A model generated the notes under the pieces. That model was not told the DNA's origin. It did no database searches and saw nothing but the letters and a program-made list of their open reading frames with translations. From a virus, in IMG/VR virus record IMGVR_UViG_3300044988_000895, positions 1-63,112 of that record: 63,112 nucleotides of DNA. One strand, 5' to 3'. The translations under genes and the position numbers were made by a program. Of this stretch, positions 1 to 8,558 are shown piece by piece; position 1 is the first letter of the stretch; each line of letters starts with the position of its first letter.

Positions 1-760
1 ATGGTCCAAACTGAATTATGCTACAAAAATTAGGCAATGGACCAAAGTTTATGATCGTTGGTAATGTTGGTAATGGACCAAAACTAATTATCGTTGGTAT
101 GGTTAAAGGACCAAATGAAATAAGTGTTGGGCAAGTTAATGGACCAAAATTTATAAGACTACAAACAGGGAATGGACCAAAACTAATTATCGTTGGGAAT
201 GTTGGCATAGGTCCAAAAGTAATTATCGTTGGGAATGTTGGCAGTGGACCAAAAGTAATTATCGTTGGTAGTTTCAATGGTCCAAACTGGATTATGCTAC
301 AAAAATTAGGCAATGGACCAAAGTTTATAATTGTTGGCAATGTTGGTAGTGGACCAAAGGTAATTATCGTTGGGATATTAATTGGACCAAAGGTAATTAT
401 CGTTGGGAATGTTAATGGACCAAAACTAATAATTGTTGGTATATTTAAAGGACCAAATGAAATAAGTGTTGGGCATATAATTGGACCAAAGTTTATGATG
501 CTGCATACTGGAAATGGACCAAATTCAATCATAGTTGGGAATGTTGGAAAACTACTAATTACAATTGAAGGAAATGTTGGAAGAGGTCCAAAATCTATAA
601 TCGTTGGTAACTTAAGTGGACCAAAATTAATCGTACTACAAAAATTAGGTAAAGGACCGAAAGTAATTATCGTTGGAATTGGAGGATCTACAACAATAAT
701 TGATGGAATATTAATTGGACCTAATGGTCCAATGTCTAAACAAGGAAATACAATTGGTGG
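1..760 (-). repeat. PTII-x-FGPL coding repeat array with 276-bp higher-order period
   Basis: The core codes for units such as PTIITFGPL about every 30-36 bp. A higher-order repeat is visible: the block beginning tggtccaaactg at position 2 recurs at position 278, exactly 276 bp (92 codons) later, and a diverged third copy is seen near 625-660. Cys-containing units (NFCSII, VCSLI, TCPTLI) recur in the same order. This suggests expansion by segmental duplication of a beta-solenoid-like stretch. Confidence 0.8.
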
Positions 761-1600
761 TGGCTGAACATTAATTGTAGGCAAATTAATTGTAGGTATT
801 ATAAGTTGTGGTATATCTGGAATATTTGGAATTAAAAACTCTAAAGGTTGATTTGGAGTTTGTATATTAGGCTGCTTGGCTATCTCTCTTTCTGAAGGAC
901 TTTGCACAACAGTACATTGGTCTGTATTCACTTGAATCACAGGATCTATTGTGGTATTTGCTGCATAAACATGTGTGCCAGATAAATTAGTACTTGTAAA
1001 TTTACCATCACCGAAGTCGAGTCTGAAACTTTTATATGAACCAGTAATTTCAACATTATATGTTGCTATTGTTCCAGTTACTGGACTAATTGATGTGATT
1101 GCAAAAAAGAAAGTTACATCTGGACATGTGAAGTCGTCAAAAATCACTTCGAGTTCAGATAAATTTCTAATTCTCCAATCCAATGTTGTTTGATCTGTTG
1201 TAAAATTAAAACCAATAAAATTTTGAGTCTTTATAATTGCATCAGCAAGTTGATTGTGGTGTTCTGATACTACAAATCCTCTTATTTCCGATCCAGCATA
1301 ATTATATTTAGTTTTTGTTCCACCTAAATTTCTCGTGCAATTAGTTAATTTATAAACTTTACCATTATTGTTTTTTAATACACCGCCATAATAAAAAAGC
1401 TCTCCACTTATATTTGCATATCCATTGTTCGCCCAAATTTCATTTTCATCTGCATTAACAGGATAAATCTCGATGTTTGCTTCCCAAGGATGATTATCTG
1501 AGGTTGTTACGGTTTCACTGGTGTTATAAACCAAATACAAAGTACGATCAGTATCGTAATTTTTTGGATATACAGGAATTGGGGGGAAATTATTAGACAT
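1..1600 (-). CDS. PKD-like adhesin with PTII-x-FGPL repeats (3' end off window)
   Basis: The reading frame is open on the minus strand from an ATG at 1600 (MSNNFPPIPVYP) to the window edge, about 533 codons with no stop, so the C-terminus is missing. The N-terminal part has the motif SEHHNQLADAI, shared in type with the two upstream neighbours. It is followed by a PKD-like strand pattern ending in FRLDFGDGKF. From about residue 280 onward it becomes a repeat of 9-12 residue units of the form PTIIxFGPLP, with regularly placed PNFCSII and PVCSLI variants. Role: most likely a tail-fibre or adhesin protein at the baseplate tip, inferred from PKD folds and position. No known repeat family was recognised. 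An AAGAGAAG ribosome site and a TAAATA element precede the start. Confidence 0.85.
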   Translation of the reverse strand, partial: MSNNFPPIPVYPKNYDTDRTLYLVYNTSETVTTSDNHPWEANIEIYPVNADENEIWANNGYANISGELFYYGGVLKNNNGKVYKLTNCTRNLGGTKTKYNYAGSEIRGFVVSEHHNQLADAIIKTQNFIGFNFTTDQTTLDWRIRNLSELEVIFDDFTCPDVTFFFAITSISPVTGTIATYNVEITGSYKSFRLDFGDGKFTSTNLSGTHVYAANTTIDPVIQVNTDQCTVVQSPSEREIAKQPNIQTPNQPLEFLIPNIPDIPQLIIPTINLPTINVQPPPIVFPCLDIGPLGPINIPSIIVVDPPIPTIITFGPLPNFCSTINFGPLKLPTIIDFGPLPTFPSIVISSFPTFPTMIEFGPFPVCSIINFGPIICPTLISFGPLNIPTIISFGPLTFPTIITFGPINIPTIITFGPLPTLPTIINFGPLPNFCSIIQFGPLKLPTIITFGPLPTFPTIITFGPMPTFPTIISFGPFPVCSLINFGPLTCPTLISFGPLTIPTIISFGPLPTLPTIINFGPLPNFCSIIQFGP

Positions 1601-1608
1601 CTTCTCTT

Positions 1609-1616
1609 TATTTAGC
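1609..1616 (-). promoter_or_regulatory. Late-promoter-like element GCTAAATA
   Basis: The minus strand reads GCTAAATA, eight nucleotides before the ATG at 1600, with AAGAGAAG between them. It matches the last six bases of the T4 late promoter consensus TATAAATA. The same TAAATA core is found at comparable positions before several other genes of the window. Confidence 0.4.
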
Positions 1617-1624
1617 GTTTATAG

Positions 1625-3889
1625 TTAGAAAATAGACATGTTAAATTGTGTTCCTATTGGTCTATAAGAAACATTGCTAAAAGTTAGCGTTGTTTCATTG
1701 AATTTGATAAATGCTTTTGCACTATAATCAAAACTCAAATAGGCAATTTTATTAGAATCAGAAGTAGCAACGAGCGTTTGATCCTGTCCATCGAATCCGA
1801 CAATTGTATTATCTTGAAGATATCTAAATGATGCAGAATTAACACCAGTTCCACCTGTTTCCCAAACATTTGTATTTTGGTTATATGCAGATATAGCTCC
1901 GGTGTTATTGAAAAAGTAAACTCCTTGACTCAATGGAACTAATTGTCCTTCAAGTTTTGCCGTTCCAGACATATCAGTTAATTTTTTGATATCTTGAAAA
2001 TATTCTGATGTTGATCCAGAGGTCTTATAAAAACTTTTAATTCTGAAAAATGTTCCAACACCTTGATTTCTCAAAAAGAATCCAGATGTATCTTTCCAGC
2101 ATGATCTGTAAACGCTCATATGACCTTGATTTGGATTGCCACTAATGTCAAATGAAACTTCGTTATTTTTCAATTCCTGAGCGCCACTTTTATAATTCGA
2201 AGTAGTTAAATTTTCAGTAATAGTGGAAAGATCATTTAAATTTAATTTATCTTTAACTTGATTTGTAAGACTAGTTCCAGAAATTTGCGGTGTTGTAATA
2301 TTTCCTAAGATAAAATAAATGCTATTTGCACTGTGCAATTCAACCCAATTCCATGGTCTGGAAATTGGGCTTTGAACTAAATAAGTTTGTGTAAAGCCAT
2401 TGAACTCATGAAAATTAATTGATTCGAGAATTGGAGAATCTACAGCATTTCTGCCACTTGCATAATAAAGAAGTCCTACGCCACCATTCCCAGAAGGTGT
2501 TGTTCCTCTTGGTGAAAATCCAACATTTCTTTCAAATTCTTTTTTTTGTTGAGCTTCATTTGTTGCACCATCAAGAAATGTTTTATTTCTTGATATTGAT
2601 ACTGCAGTACTAAATCCAGTTTTAAATGTTTCACTTATCAATCCAAATTCAGAACTTTTAATTTGATTTGCTGAATAATAATTCCATAGCCATAAATTAT
2701 ATTTTTCAACAACATCAATAGCATTATCATAGGTTGTAATTCTATATGCACCATAAGCAGTATCGCATCTTAAATGTAAGTTGTAAATTCCACCAACACT
2801 ATAAGACCCACGGACATTAGATGAATTGTTATGAACAAGATCATCAGCCAAATACCAAGTATATGTTGTTACTGGATCAATTGGGTCTAAACCAGAAACT
2901 TCTTCTCCAGAATAAGTTTTTCCAGTATTTGGATTGATGCCAATAGGAATATCTGCATCAACAAATACATTTACTGGAGTTCTTAATACTGGAGTTGTTG
3001 TGTATGGACCACCACTTGGAATTCCATTTACAATTTGTGATTGACCAGTTCGAACATTGAAATTTATAACTGCTTTTTCTGGTGCTGAAACTCTCGCATT
3101 AACAAATTGTGGGAATACAACTGTATCTGTTCCAAAATCATTCGTTACTGTCAATGAAACATCATAAATTCCCGGTCTAGTATAAACTTTGGTAATTGTT
3201 CCACCATCTAAGTCTTCAACTAAAACATTATCTTGAGAAATAGGACCCTCAGTCGAACTTATTGAACTGATAATAGATGAAGTGTTGTCTCCAAAATCCC
3301 AAATATAACTAATTGATCCTGATGTTCCATCTGTGCCTAATCTAAAACTTAAATCTTTGAATTGTACTGTAAAAGGAATTAAACCTATCGATTTATTCGA
3401 TGTAAACCAAGCCTTTGGAATCAATGCTATACTTCTAAGATAATTGATTCTTTCTTCCATGGTTCCAGTTAATGGAAAATCTGCAATTTCATCTTTTTTA
3501 CCAGCCGTTTCTTGAATTGCAATTAATGCATTTTTAATTGCATTGTGATGTTGAGCCATTACATTTTGAGTGATATTTGTTATATCTTTTGGTTTTGCAG
3601 TATCAATAAATCCGGGCAACAACTCAAGCTCATCAAAAGAAATTTGAGTTCTGCTTCCATAGTAAAAAGACAATGATCTAAATTCTGCGTCACTACATTG
3701 CTCCGTCAATGTGATAATTCCAGTATCTGGAAATCTTCCTATGATTGTAGTGTCACCATAAACTGTAATGGAGTTGTCGCCGGGATTATAGTCTTGTGAA
3801 AGTTTTACACGCAAACTATCATGAACTAAAAATAGATTATCATCTGTGTCTATGCTTGTTGGAAAATTAGATACTGAAGGTATTGTCAT
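1625..3889 (-). CDS. PKD-domain virion protein, probable tail fibre/adhesin (754 aa)
   Basis: A large extracellular-type structural protein. Near residue 110 it carries AQHHNAIKNAL, the same module as [11 protein letters not shown] in the upstream neighbour. A PKD domain covers roughly residues 160-275, with the hallmark YIWDFGDN and a later YDVSLTVTNDFG strand. A second PKD-like unit (TYTWYLADD, then YNLHLRCDTAYG) follows around residues 330-400. The C-terminal 350 residues are rich in Ser, Thr, Asn and Gly, with no recognised enzyme motif, and may hold a binding or beta-propeller-like domain. The start codon overlaps the upstream stop by one base (TAATG), so translation is coupled. Function as a host-binding appendage is inferred from the PKD fold and the tail-gene context. 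Confidence 0.85.
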   Translation of the reverse strand: MTIPSVSNFPTSIDTDDNLFLVHDSLRVKLSQDYNPGDNSITVYGDTTIIGRFPDTGIITLTEQCSDAEFRSLSFYYGSRTQISFDELELLPGFIDTAKPKDITNITQNVMAQHHNAIKNALIAIQETAGKKDEIADFPLTGTMEERINYLRSIALIPKAWFTSNKSIGLIPFTVQFKDLSFRLGTDGTSGSISYIWDFGDNTSSIISSISSTEGPISQDNVLVEDLDGGTITKVYTRPGIYDVSLTVTNDFGTDTVVFPQFVNARVSAPEKAVINFNVRTGQSQIVNGIPSGGPYTTTPVLRTPVNVFVDADIPIGINPNTGKTYSGEEVSGLDPIDPVTTYTWYLADDLVHNNSSNVRGSYSVGGIYNLHLRCDTAYGAYRITTYDNAIDVVEKYNLWLWNYYSANQIKSSEFGLISETFKTGFSTAVSISRNKTFLDGATNEAQQKKEFERNVGFSPRGTTPSGNGGVGLLYYASGRNAVDSPILESINFHEFNGFTQTYLVQSPISRPWNWVELHSANSIYFILGNITTPQISGTSLTNQVKDKLNLNDLSTITENLTTSNYKSGAQELKNNEVSFDISGNPNQGHMSVYRSCWKDTSGFFLRNQGVGTFFRIKSFYKTSGSTSEYFQDIKKLTDMSGTAKLEGQLVPLSQGVYFFNNTGAISAYNQNTNVWETGGTGVNSASFRYLQDNTIVGFDGQDQTLVATSDSNKIAYLSFDYSAKAFIKFNETTLTFSNVSYRPIGTQFNMSIF

Positions 3890-4938
3890 TAGCTCACCAC
3901 GATGTTTTCAGAAAGGAATGCTTTTTTGCTATTTGAGTTTTCCAACACCAACATTAAACCGGGAATATATGAATTTGGTTTATCGTACACAAATTGAACC
4001 TCATGAATGTTGGAATTATTTTCTTGATAGCTTTGATTTGTAACTGGTATTCCATTAATGGTGCCATTTCCACCAAATATCCAGTATCTTTGACTTATAT
4101 CGCCATCTGTTTGATCAACAAATTTAAAGATAGTTGGAGTTAGTGAAAGCTTTAATGCTGTTTCTTTAGATATACCAACTGTTGGTGTTACATAAAAAAA
4201 TGTTGTAATTTCTTGCTTACTAACTGTTATGTAATTACTTTTTGTTGCAATTCCTTGTCCTCCAAGGACAGAAACCACATTCAATTGAACACTATAAATT
4301 CCTTCATTTTGATATGTATGTATTGGGTTTTTTTCTACGGATGTTGTTCCATCACCAAAATCCCACAAATAACGAATGATTGGACCAGTACTAAAATTTT
4401 GAAATCTAATAGTTAATGGCGGAACTCCAATGATCTTATGCGCCCTAAATATAGGCTTTGGAGCTAAGAATATATTTTCTTGTCTTTTTAATATTCCATT
4501 AAGAGATTCTGATGTCGGATCACTACTAGTACCCAAATCAACTTCCATATTATAAATTGCATCTCTTAAAGCATTATGATGTTCTGCCATCACAGAATGT
4601 AAAACATGACTTCCAGTTGACCAAGTAGATTGTCTTGATCCTGCAAACCCACGAACTAGATCGCTAAAAACATTGTTTGTTTTTGCTGCATAATATATCA
4701 ATTCATAATTTCCAGCTTTGCCGGAAGGAGGACCTATGCGAAGTAGACCTTTACTTGGAAACATAGAATTGTCATTTACAATTATATATTTACCATTAAA
4801 AGAAAGTGATTGACGCAGAGTTGTTTCTGCATTATTTCTTGCTTCATATAAAGATTGGCTATTGTCAATACCACTGGGGAATGTAGATAAACCACCAATG
4901 GTATAACCAGCATCTAAACTTGAAATTCTAATTGCCAT
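3889..4938 (-). CDS. PKD-domain virion protein (349 aa)
   Basis: A shorter paralogue of its downstream neighbour. It has an N-terminal segment of about 130 residues with the module [11 protein letters not shown], followed by a PKD domain at about residues 170-262 ([11 protein letters not shown], then [15 protein letters not shown]) and a C-terminal beta-rich tail. PKD domains are immunoglobulin-like folds used in adhesins and phage tail proteins. It overlaps the coiled-coil gene upstream by 11 bp and the gene downstream by one base, so the three are surely one transcription unit. Possibly a shorter fibre segment or an adaptor that the longer paralogues replaced or extend. Confidence 0.85.
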   Translation of the reverse strand: MAIRISSLDAGYTIGGLSTFPSGIDNSQSLYEARNNAETTLRQSLSFNGKYIIVNDNSMFPSKGLLRIGPPSGKAGNYELIYYAAKTNNVFSDLVRGFAGSRQSTWSTGSHVLHSVMAEHHNALRDAIYNMEVDLGTSSDPTSESLNGILKRQENIFLAPKPIFRAHKIIGVPPLTIRFQNFSTGPIIRYLWDFGDGTTSVEKNPIHTYQNEGIYSVQLNVVSVLGGQGIATKSNYITVSKQEITTFFYVTPTVGISKETALKLSLTPTIFKFVDQTDGDISQRYWIFGGNGTINGIPVTNQSYQENNSNIHEVQFVYDKPNSYIPGLMLVLENSNSKKAFLSENIVVS

Positions 4939-5623
4939 TTAATTCCTGCTTTTGGCTTATCGCCTGTTCTGCTTGATTTTTCATTTGAATCATTTTCTTG
5001 TGCATACTATCAAGATTTTTCACTGTTTGACCCTTAATTGGAATGTCATCTGGAAGAGCCAAAACAGTTTCAATTAGCTCTGTATCTACCTGCGACTGCA
5101 ACAACATTTTTAAATTTATTTTTTGCAATAGCTTTTCTCCCCAATATTGTTTTTGAGATTCCAAATCGTCATAATCCTTTAAAGGCTCAACCACTTCCAA
5201 ATTTCTAAATGAAAGCACAAAGAAATTAGCCTCTTCCTCTAGGTTCTTTTTCTTTTTAACAAGAGTTTCAATATTCTTATCAGCCATAACTCTCTGTCTT
5301 TTTGCTTTTCTTAGCTTGATTTCAGATATTTTTAAAGAATCAGAAGGCTTTCCCATTGATACTTTTTTATCATATATGGCTATCATCTTATTTATGTTAA
5401 TATCAATCAATTCTAGGTTGTCCTTGCTTTCATCTATCTCTAAATCTAATGCTTGTAGAGATTCATATCGACTTTTTATTTCTCTTAAACATTGCCACAT
5501 TTTAGATTGTGTGGTAGGTTCTTTATTTACAATGAAATATTTCATTTGGAAATAACTATGCCTCTCAGCCATTTCGTAATTTAAAATCTCATTCATTTGC
5601 TTCAAAATGTTCGTGTTTTCCAT
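4928..5623 (-). CDS. Coiled-coil protein preceding the PKD adhesins (231 aa)
   Basis: Not recognised as a named family. It is rich in Lys, Glu, Leu and Gln. Residues 45-150 have heptad-like spacing (for example [18 protein letters not shown]), indicating a long coiled coil. It starts with a good AAGGAGAA ribosome site and leads the minus-strand operon of three PKD proteins, overlapping the next gene by 11 bp. A fibre chaperone or a fibre-attachment rod protein would both fit. This is inference from context only. Confidence 0.75.
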   Translation of the reverse strand: MENTNILKQMNEILNYEMAERHSYFQMKYFIVNKEPTTQSKMWQCLREIKSRYESLQALDLEIDESKDNLELIDININKMIAIYDKKVSMGKPSDSLKISEIKLRKAKRQRVMADKNIETLVKKKKNLEEEANFFVLSFRNLEVVEPLKDYDDLESQKQYWGEKLLQKINLKMLLQSQVDTELIETVLALPDDIPIKGQTVKNLDSMHKKMIQMKNQAEQAISQKQELNGN

Positions 5624-5697
5624 GATTTTCTCCTTAATATATTAGAGTTTCAAATCTCCATTGATTTCTTTTTAAAATAAATTAAAATGGATTTTTT

Positions 5698-5705
5698 CTT
5701 AAATA
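5698..5705 (+). promoter_or_regulatory. Late-promoter-like element CTTAAATA
   Basis: CTTAAATA lies ten nucleotides before the ATG of the deoxyribosyltransferase-like gene. The intervening ggagcgaaac holds the ribosome site. It sits in the 92-bp divergent gap between that gene and the coiled-coil gene on the other strand, where promoters for both are expected. Confidence 0.4.
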
Positions 5706-5715
5706 GGAGCGAAAC

Positions 5716-6219
5716 ATGCTGGCGGGATCTTCAGTTTATTTGAGTGGACCAATCGAATTTAATGATCTTAATTGGAGAACGGAACCAATTAATATACTTG
5801 AAAATAATTTTGGATTAAAGATTTTTGACCCATTTACAGACCCAAAACAACAGTGGTTGCCAGAAATCTCTTTAGCCAAAGAAACAAAAAATTTTCAAAG
5901 AATGAAAGAAATTGCAGAAGAATTTGTCAGAAAAGATTTAGGAATGGTCTATAAATCTGATATTCTCATAGCTTGTTTGCCATATAAAATTCCAACCACA
6001 GGAACACATCACGAAATTACAGAAAGCTGGAGAGCCATGAAGCCAACTTTACTTGTATGCCCAACAGGAATTGAAAACTTGCCAGTATGGTATTTTGGCT
6101 TATTTCCATTAAATCATATGTTTGGATCATGGAATGATCTATATGTATATCTAGATCGTGTCGATAAAGGTATAGAATACGATGATACTTGGTATCTTTT
6201 AAAGCAAAGATGCTCTTAA
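5716..6219 (+). CDS. Nucleoside 2-deoxyribosyltransferase-like protein (167 aa)
   Basis: The N-terminal SSVYLSGPIEF followed by WRTEPINIL and GLKIFDPFTDP is the pattern of the nucleoside 2-deoxyribosyltransferase-like superfamily, which has a Rossmann-type fold and cleaves or transfers the N-glycosidic bond of nucleosides or nucleotides. A central DLGMVYKSDILIACLP and GTHHEITESWRAM match the acidic and Glu-containing active-site segments of the family. Length is normal. It is the only plus-strand gene within a long minus-strand tail operon, with its own ribosome site (aggagcg), so it looks like an inserted accessory gene. It could act in nucleotide salvage, modified-base metabolism or NAD-related chemistry. 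The substrate cannot be told. Confidence 0.65.
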   Translation: MLAGSSVYLSGPIEFNDLNWRTEPINILENNFGLKIFDPFTDPKQQWLPEISLAKETKNFQRMKEIAEEFVRKDLGMVYKSDILIACLPYKIPTTGTHHEITESWRAMKPTLLVCPTGIENLPVWYFGLFPLNHMFGSWNDLYVYLDRVDKGIEYDDTWYLLKQRCS

Positions 6220-6746
6220 ACTAAGCCAGCACCAACCACTGCTTTAAATTTATATCCATGCCTTAAAGCTTTTTCAGCCCAAAGAGATTTGCATTCTTGG
6301 AGCGTACTCATTTGAGGGATATCACCAAGATTTTGATGTGCATTTCTATGTATTAATATTCCATTAACTGTTCCATCAATGAAATTTAGCTTTCTATCAA
6401 CAATTGGAAATAGAATGTCTTTTTCGCTTTCAATAAAACAAGAATATTTTCTGAAAATTCTATTTCTTATAGATGTACCAGATATAATTATCAGATTCCA
6501 TTCTGATGGAGAATTTTTTATTCCCTCATTGATTAATGAAGAATAACTATTTCCAGCTTTATATGTTGGGCAAAATTGTGAAATTTCTTTTTCATTTTCT
6601 GAAGATATATTGCTAGTAACAACGCAAATAAATGGGCTTTTATTGAATTTGCTCTTAATTGAAGATACTGTTATCTCAACTAGTTTTGGGTTGTTTTCTG
6701 GAACAATAATAATGAATCCATAATTCAAATCTTTTGGCTCATTCAT
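6216..6746 (-). CDS. Small glycosyltransferase-like (GT-A fold) protein
   Basis: The N-terminal YGFIIIVPENNPKLVEITVSSI resembles the opening of family-2 glycosyltransferases. Later SSLINEGIKNSPSEWNLII occupies the place of the usual nucleotide-binding region, but the canonical DxD is replaced by SGT. At 176 residues it is shorter than a full GT2 enzyme, so it may be inactive or minimal. Its ATG lies in the same frame as the preceding gene, separated from it by a single TGA and three codons, and the ribosome site is weak. Its stop overlaps the convergent plus-strand gene by four bases. Confidence 0.55.
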   Translation of the reverse strand: MNEPKDLNYGFIIIVPENNPKLVEITVSSIKSKFNKSPFICVVTSNISSENEKEISQFCPTYKAGNSYSSLINEGIKNSPSEWNLIIISGTSIRNRIFRKYSCFIESEKDILFPIVDRKLNFIDGTVNGILIHRNAHQNLGDIPQMSTLQECKSLWAEKALRHGYKFKAVVGAGLV

Positions 6747-6755
6747 TTGAAATTC

Positions 6756-7607
6756 TCATGAAAGTGAAATGTCAAAATCTATTCTTATTATATCATTACT
6801 TGTTAGTGCAATATCAAGAGCAAAAGATCCATTAGCATAATCTGGAGTAAATTTATTTTGAACCCAAGGATCGGTTGGATCACTAGTAGGAACATAAACT
6901 GAAGCACTATCATTTATACTAATTCCATTGATGTACACTCTTAAGCTTCCTTCAATGTACGGAGTGCTTATTGCAGTTACTGTATAATCAATATAATTTG
7001 ATGTTATTGGCTCAACATTATAATAATGATTGTGAAAATAAGTTGTTCCAATGCCTAATATTGGCTTCAATACATATGGCATGGTAGGTCCAGAAGGACC
7101 AGTTATTTCCCAATAAATATTGTCAGATGCTTCAAAAGATATAGTTCCTTCTGGAATTGTTATGGTACTGCTAGGAGTTACTACTTGAAAATCAATATCT
7201 GTCGCCTCTTCAGCGATTAAATTCAACTTAGATCTTTCTACATCTAACATTCTGACATAAGAAACTGGATTTACAACACTCGAAAATCCAAGCGTTGTGT
7301 TGATATAACTCAATGTTCCAAAATCTTCTGATTTTGATCCATCTGTATGTTCTGCTATATTGTGAAGAGACTCATCAACCGCAGATGGTCTTAAATCTCC
7401 ATTTTCATCAATTGATTGATCTATTCTATTTGCTATATTTCCTTGAGTTCCAGCACCACTACGAATAATATTCGAAACATTTTCCAATTCATTGTTTATA
7501 AGAACATCTCTTTCTGCCAATTGTTTAATTGGAATGTTATCATATGTATAATGATATGGGTTCTGAGCAGAGTATTCTGGTGTTGGGAGTCTTGATAGAT
7601 CAACCAT
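6756..7607 (-). CDS. Fibre-like virion structural protein (283 aa)
   Basis: The N-terminus (MVDLSRLPTPEYSAQNPYHY) is followed by a helical stretch (LAERDVLINNELENVSNII) and SLHNIAEHTDG, which loosely recalls the HHN module of the PKD proteins. The C-terminal 150 residues are beta-rich (YFHNHYYNVEP, YTVTAISTPYIEGSLRVYINGI), as in phage fibre or tail-tip domains. A clear ribosome site (aaaggataaac) precedes the ATG. It ends with TGA, and the same frame runs on into the next gene. A baseplate-attached fibre is the likely role, from composition and position. Confidence 0.65.
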   Translation of the reverse strand: MVDLSRLPTPEYSAQNPYHYTYDNIPIKQLAERDVLINNELENVSNIIRSGAGTQGNIANRIDQSIDENGDLRPSAVDESLHNIAEHTDGSKSEDFGTLSYINTTLGFSSVVNPVSYVRMLDVERSKLNLIAEEATDIDFQVVTPSSTITIPEGTISFEASDNIYWEITGPSGPTMPYVLKPILGIGTTYFHNHYYNVEPITSNYIDYTVTAISTPYIEGSLRVYINGISINDSASVYVPTSDPTDPWVQNKFTPDYANGSFALDIALTSNDIIRIDFDISLS

Positions 7608-7759
7608 GTTTATCCTTTGTTCTTATATATGACTTTTTTTATTGTTTTTCTTACCGACAATTTTCCATTGTTTTGGGAAAGAATTTACAATGTAATATTT
7701 ACTGTTGTTTTTTTATATTTTTCTTCTTCTTGCTTTTTTTTATCCAACCAATAATTCAT
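7608..7759 (-). other. Gap with possible frameshifted small gene
   Basis: After the SET gene an ATG overlaps its stop (ATGA) and opens a short lysine-rich frame (MNYWLDKKKQEEEKYKK) that ends after 24 codons. From a run of seven A, the +1 frame continues with a protein-like stretch (KYYIVNSFPKQWKIVGKK) to a stop about 20 bases before the next ATG. One extra A would give a basic protein of about 45 residues. It is either a broken small gene, a recoded gene or a homopolymer sequencing error. Confidence 0.3.
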
Positions 7760-8274
7760 TTTAAACCACCAAGATCATATAAATTTAAATCTAAAAATTT
7801 CTTCCACAATTTAATATCTGTTTTATTTTTTGATTTTTGCAAATCAGACCAAGCGAGAATTTTTTGCCACTCATCTCCATAGTTTCCCAATATCTCTTCG
7901 TCTTTATGAACATCTTTTAAAAATTCATAAGCAACTTCATAATTTCCAAGATAAGTTATTTGAACATTACGCTTTGATTCATCCGCTATATGATTCACAA
8001 TTCCAGAATATCCAAGTGGTATAATAAAAAAATTACCACAATCAACTTCTCCATTGGGTAACGATATCAAACTTGCTGCAAATTTATAAGAATTTGAAAA
8101 TGTCGTGCATAAATCTGCAGGACTATCCTTTTCAACAAGAATTCCTTTAATCATCAATCTATCATTTTCAAGTATTTTTGTTCTGGCAAATAAACCTTTT
8201 CCAGCACCAGAAATAGTTGACTCTTTGATGTAGAATCGATCATCCATTTCATGGAATGTTAGTGGAGAAGTCAT
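7756..8274 (-). CDS. SET-domain protein (putative lysine methyltransferase)
   Basis: The 172 residues show the SET signature in order. SGAGKGLFARTKI (residues 22-34) is the cofactor-binding start of the domain. VNHIADESKRNV (93-104) matches the N-H-x(n)-N motif, and VAYEFLKDVHKDEEILGNYGDEW (114-136) carries the closing motif with the presumed catalytic Tyr132. SET enzymes transfer a methyl group from S-adenosylmethionine to a lysine side chain of a protein. They are common in eukaryotes and in some bacteria and large viruses. The gene sits inside a tail/baseplate operon and abuts the next upstream gene. Target candidates are virion proteins or host proteins. The pre-SET and post-SET cysteine clusters of histone enzymes are absent. 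Confidence 0.7.
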   Translation of the reverse strand: MTSPLTFHEMDDRFYIKESTISGAGKGLFARTKILENDRLMIKGILVEKDSPADLCTTFSNSYKFAASLISLPNGEVDCGNFFIIPLGYSGIVNHIADESKRNVQITYLGNYEVAYEFLKDVHKDEEILGNYGDEWQKILAWSDLQKSKNKTDIKLWKKFLDLNLYDLGGLK

Positions 8275-8544
8275 TTAAATACTTCCTTTTTCAATAATTA
8301 AAAGAAATTCTTCGAGAGTTATGTTTCTGCCACAAAAATCAGAAAAACATTCTAAAAAATGATTTATTATAGACATGATGATTGATTCTTTCATATCTGG
8401 TTTTTGATCAATCATTTTTTTTGCACGATTGATGGACTCTTTGTCAAGACCCCAATCAAAAACTTCATTGTCTAATACTAACATCTTTACATCTTTTTTA
8501 AGATCTTGACATTTTATATCCAAAATTACAATATTTCTTGCCAT
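8275..8544 (-). CDS. Hypothetical small acidic protein (89 aa)
   Basis: Not recognised. It is predicted mostly helical (LDKESINRAKKMIDQK, ESIIMSIINHFLECF) with an LTLEEF-like C-terminal helix, and contains two Cys in ECFSDFCG. It lies directly between a baseplate-type structural gene and the SET gene, so it is co-transcribed with tail genes. A chaperone for its neighbour is possible but unsupported. Confidence 0.6.
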   Translation of the reverse strand: MARNIVILDIKCQDLKKDVKMLVLDNEVFDWGLDKESINRAKKMIDQKPDMKESIIMSIINHFLECFSDFCGRNITLEEFLLIIEKGSI

Positions 8545-8558
8545 ATTTTAACCAATCT

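Noticed and set aside
18-767. Plus-strand open frame of 249 codons with IIVG-NGPK repeats
   Set aside because: It is the antisense shadow of the repeat region of the minus-strand PKD gene, which is open from 1600 to the edge, has PKD motifs, and matches its neighbours in strand and type.
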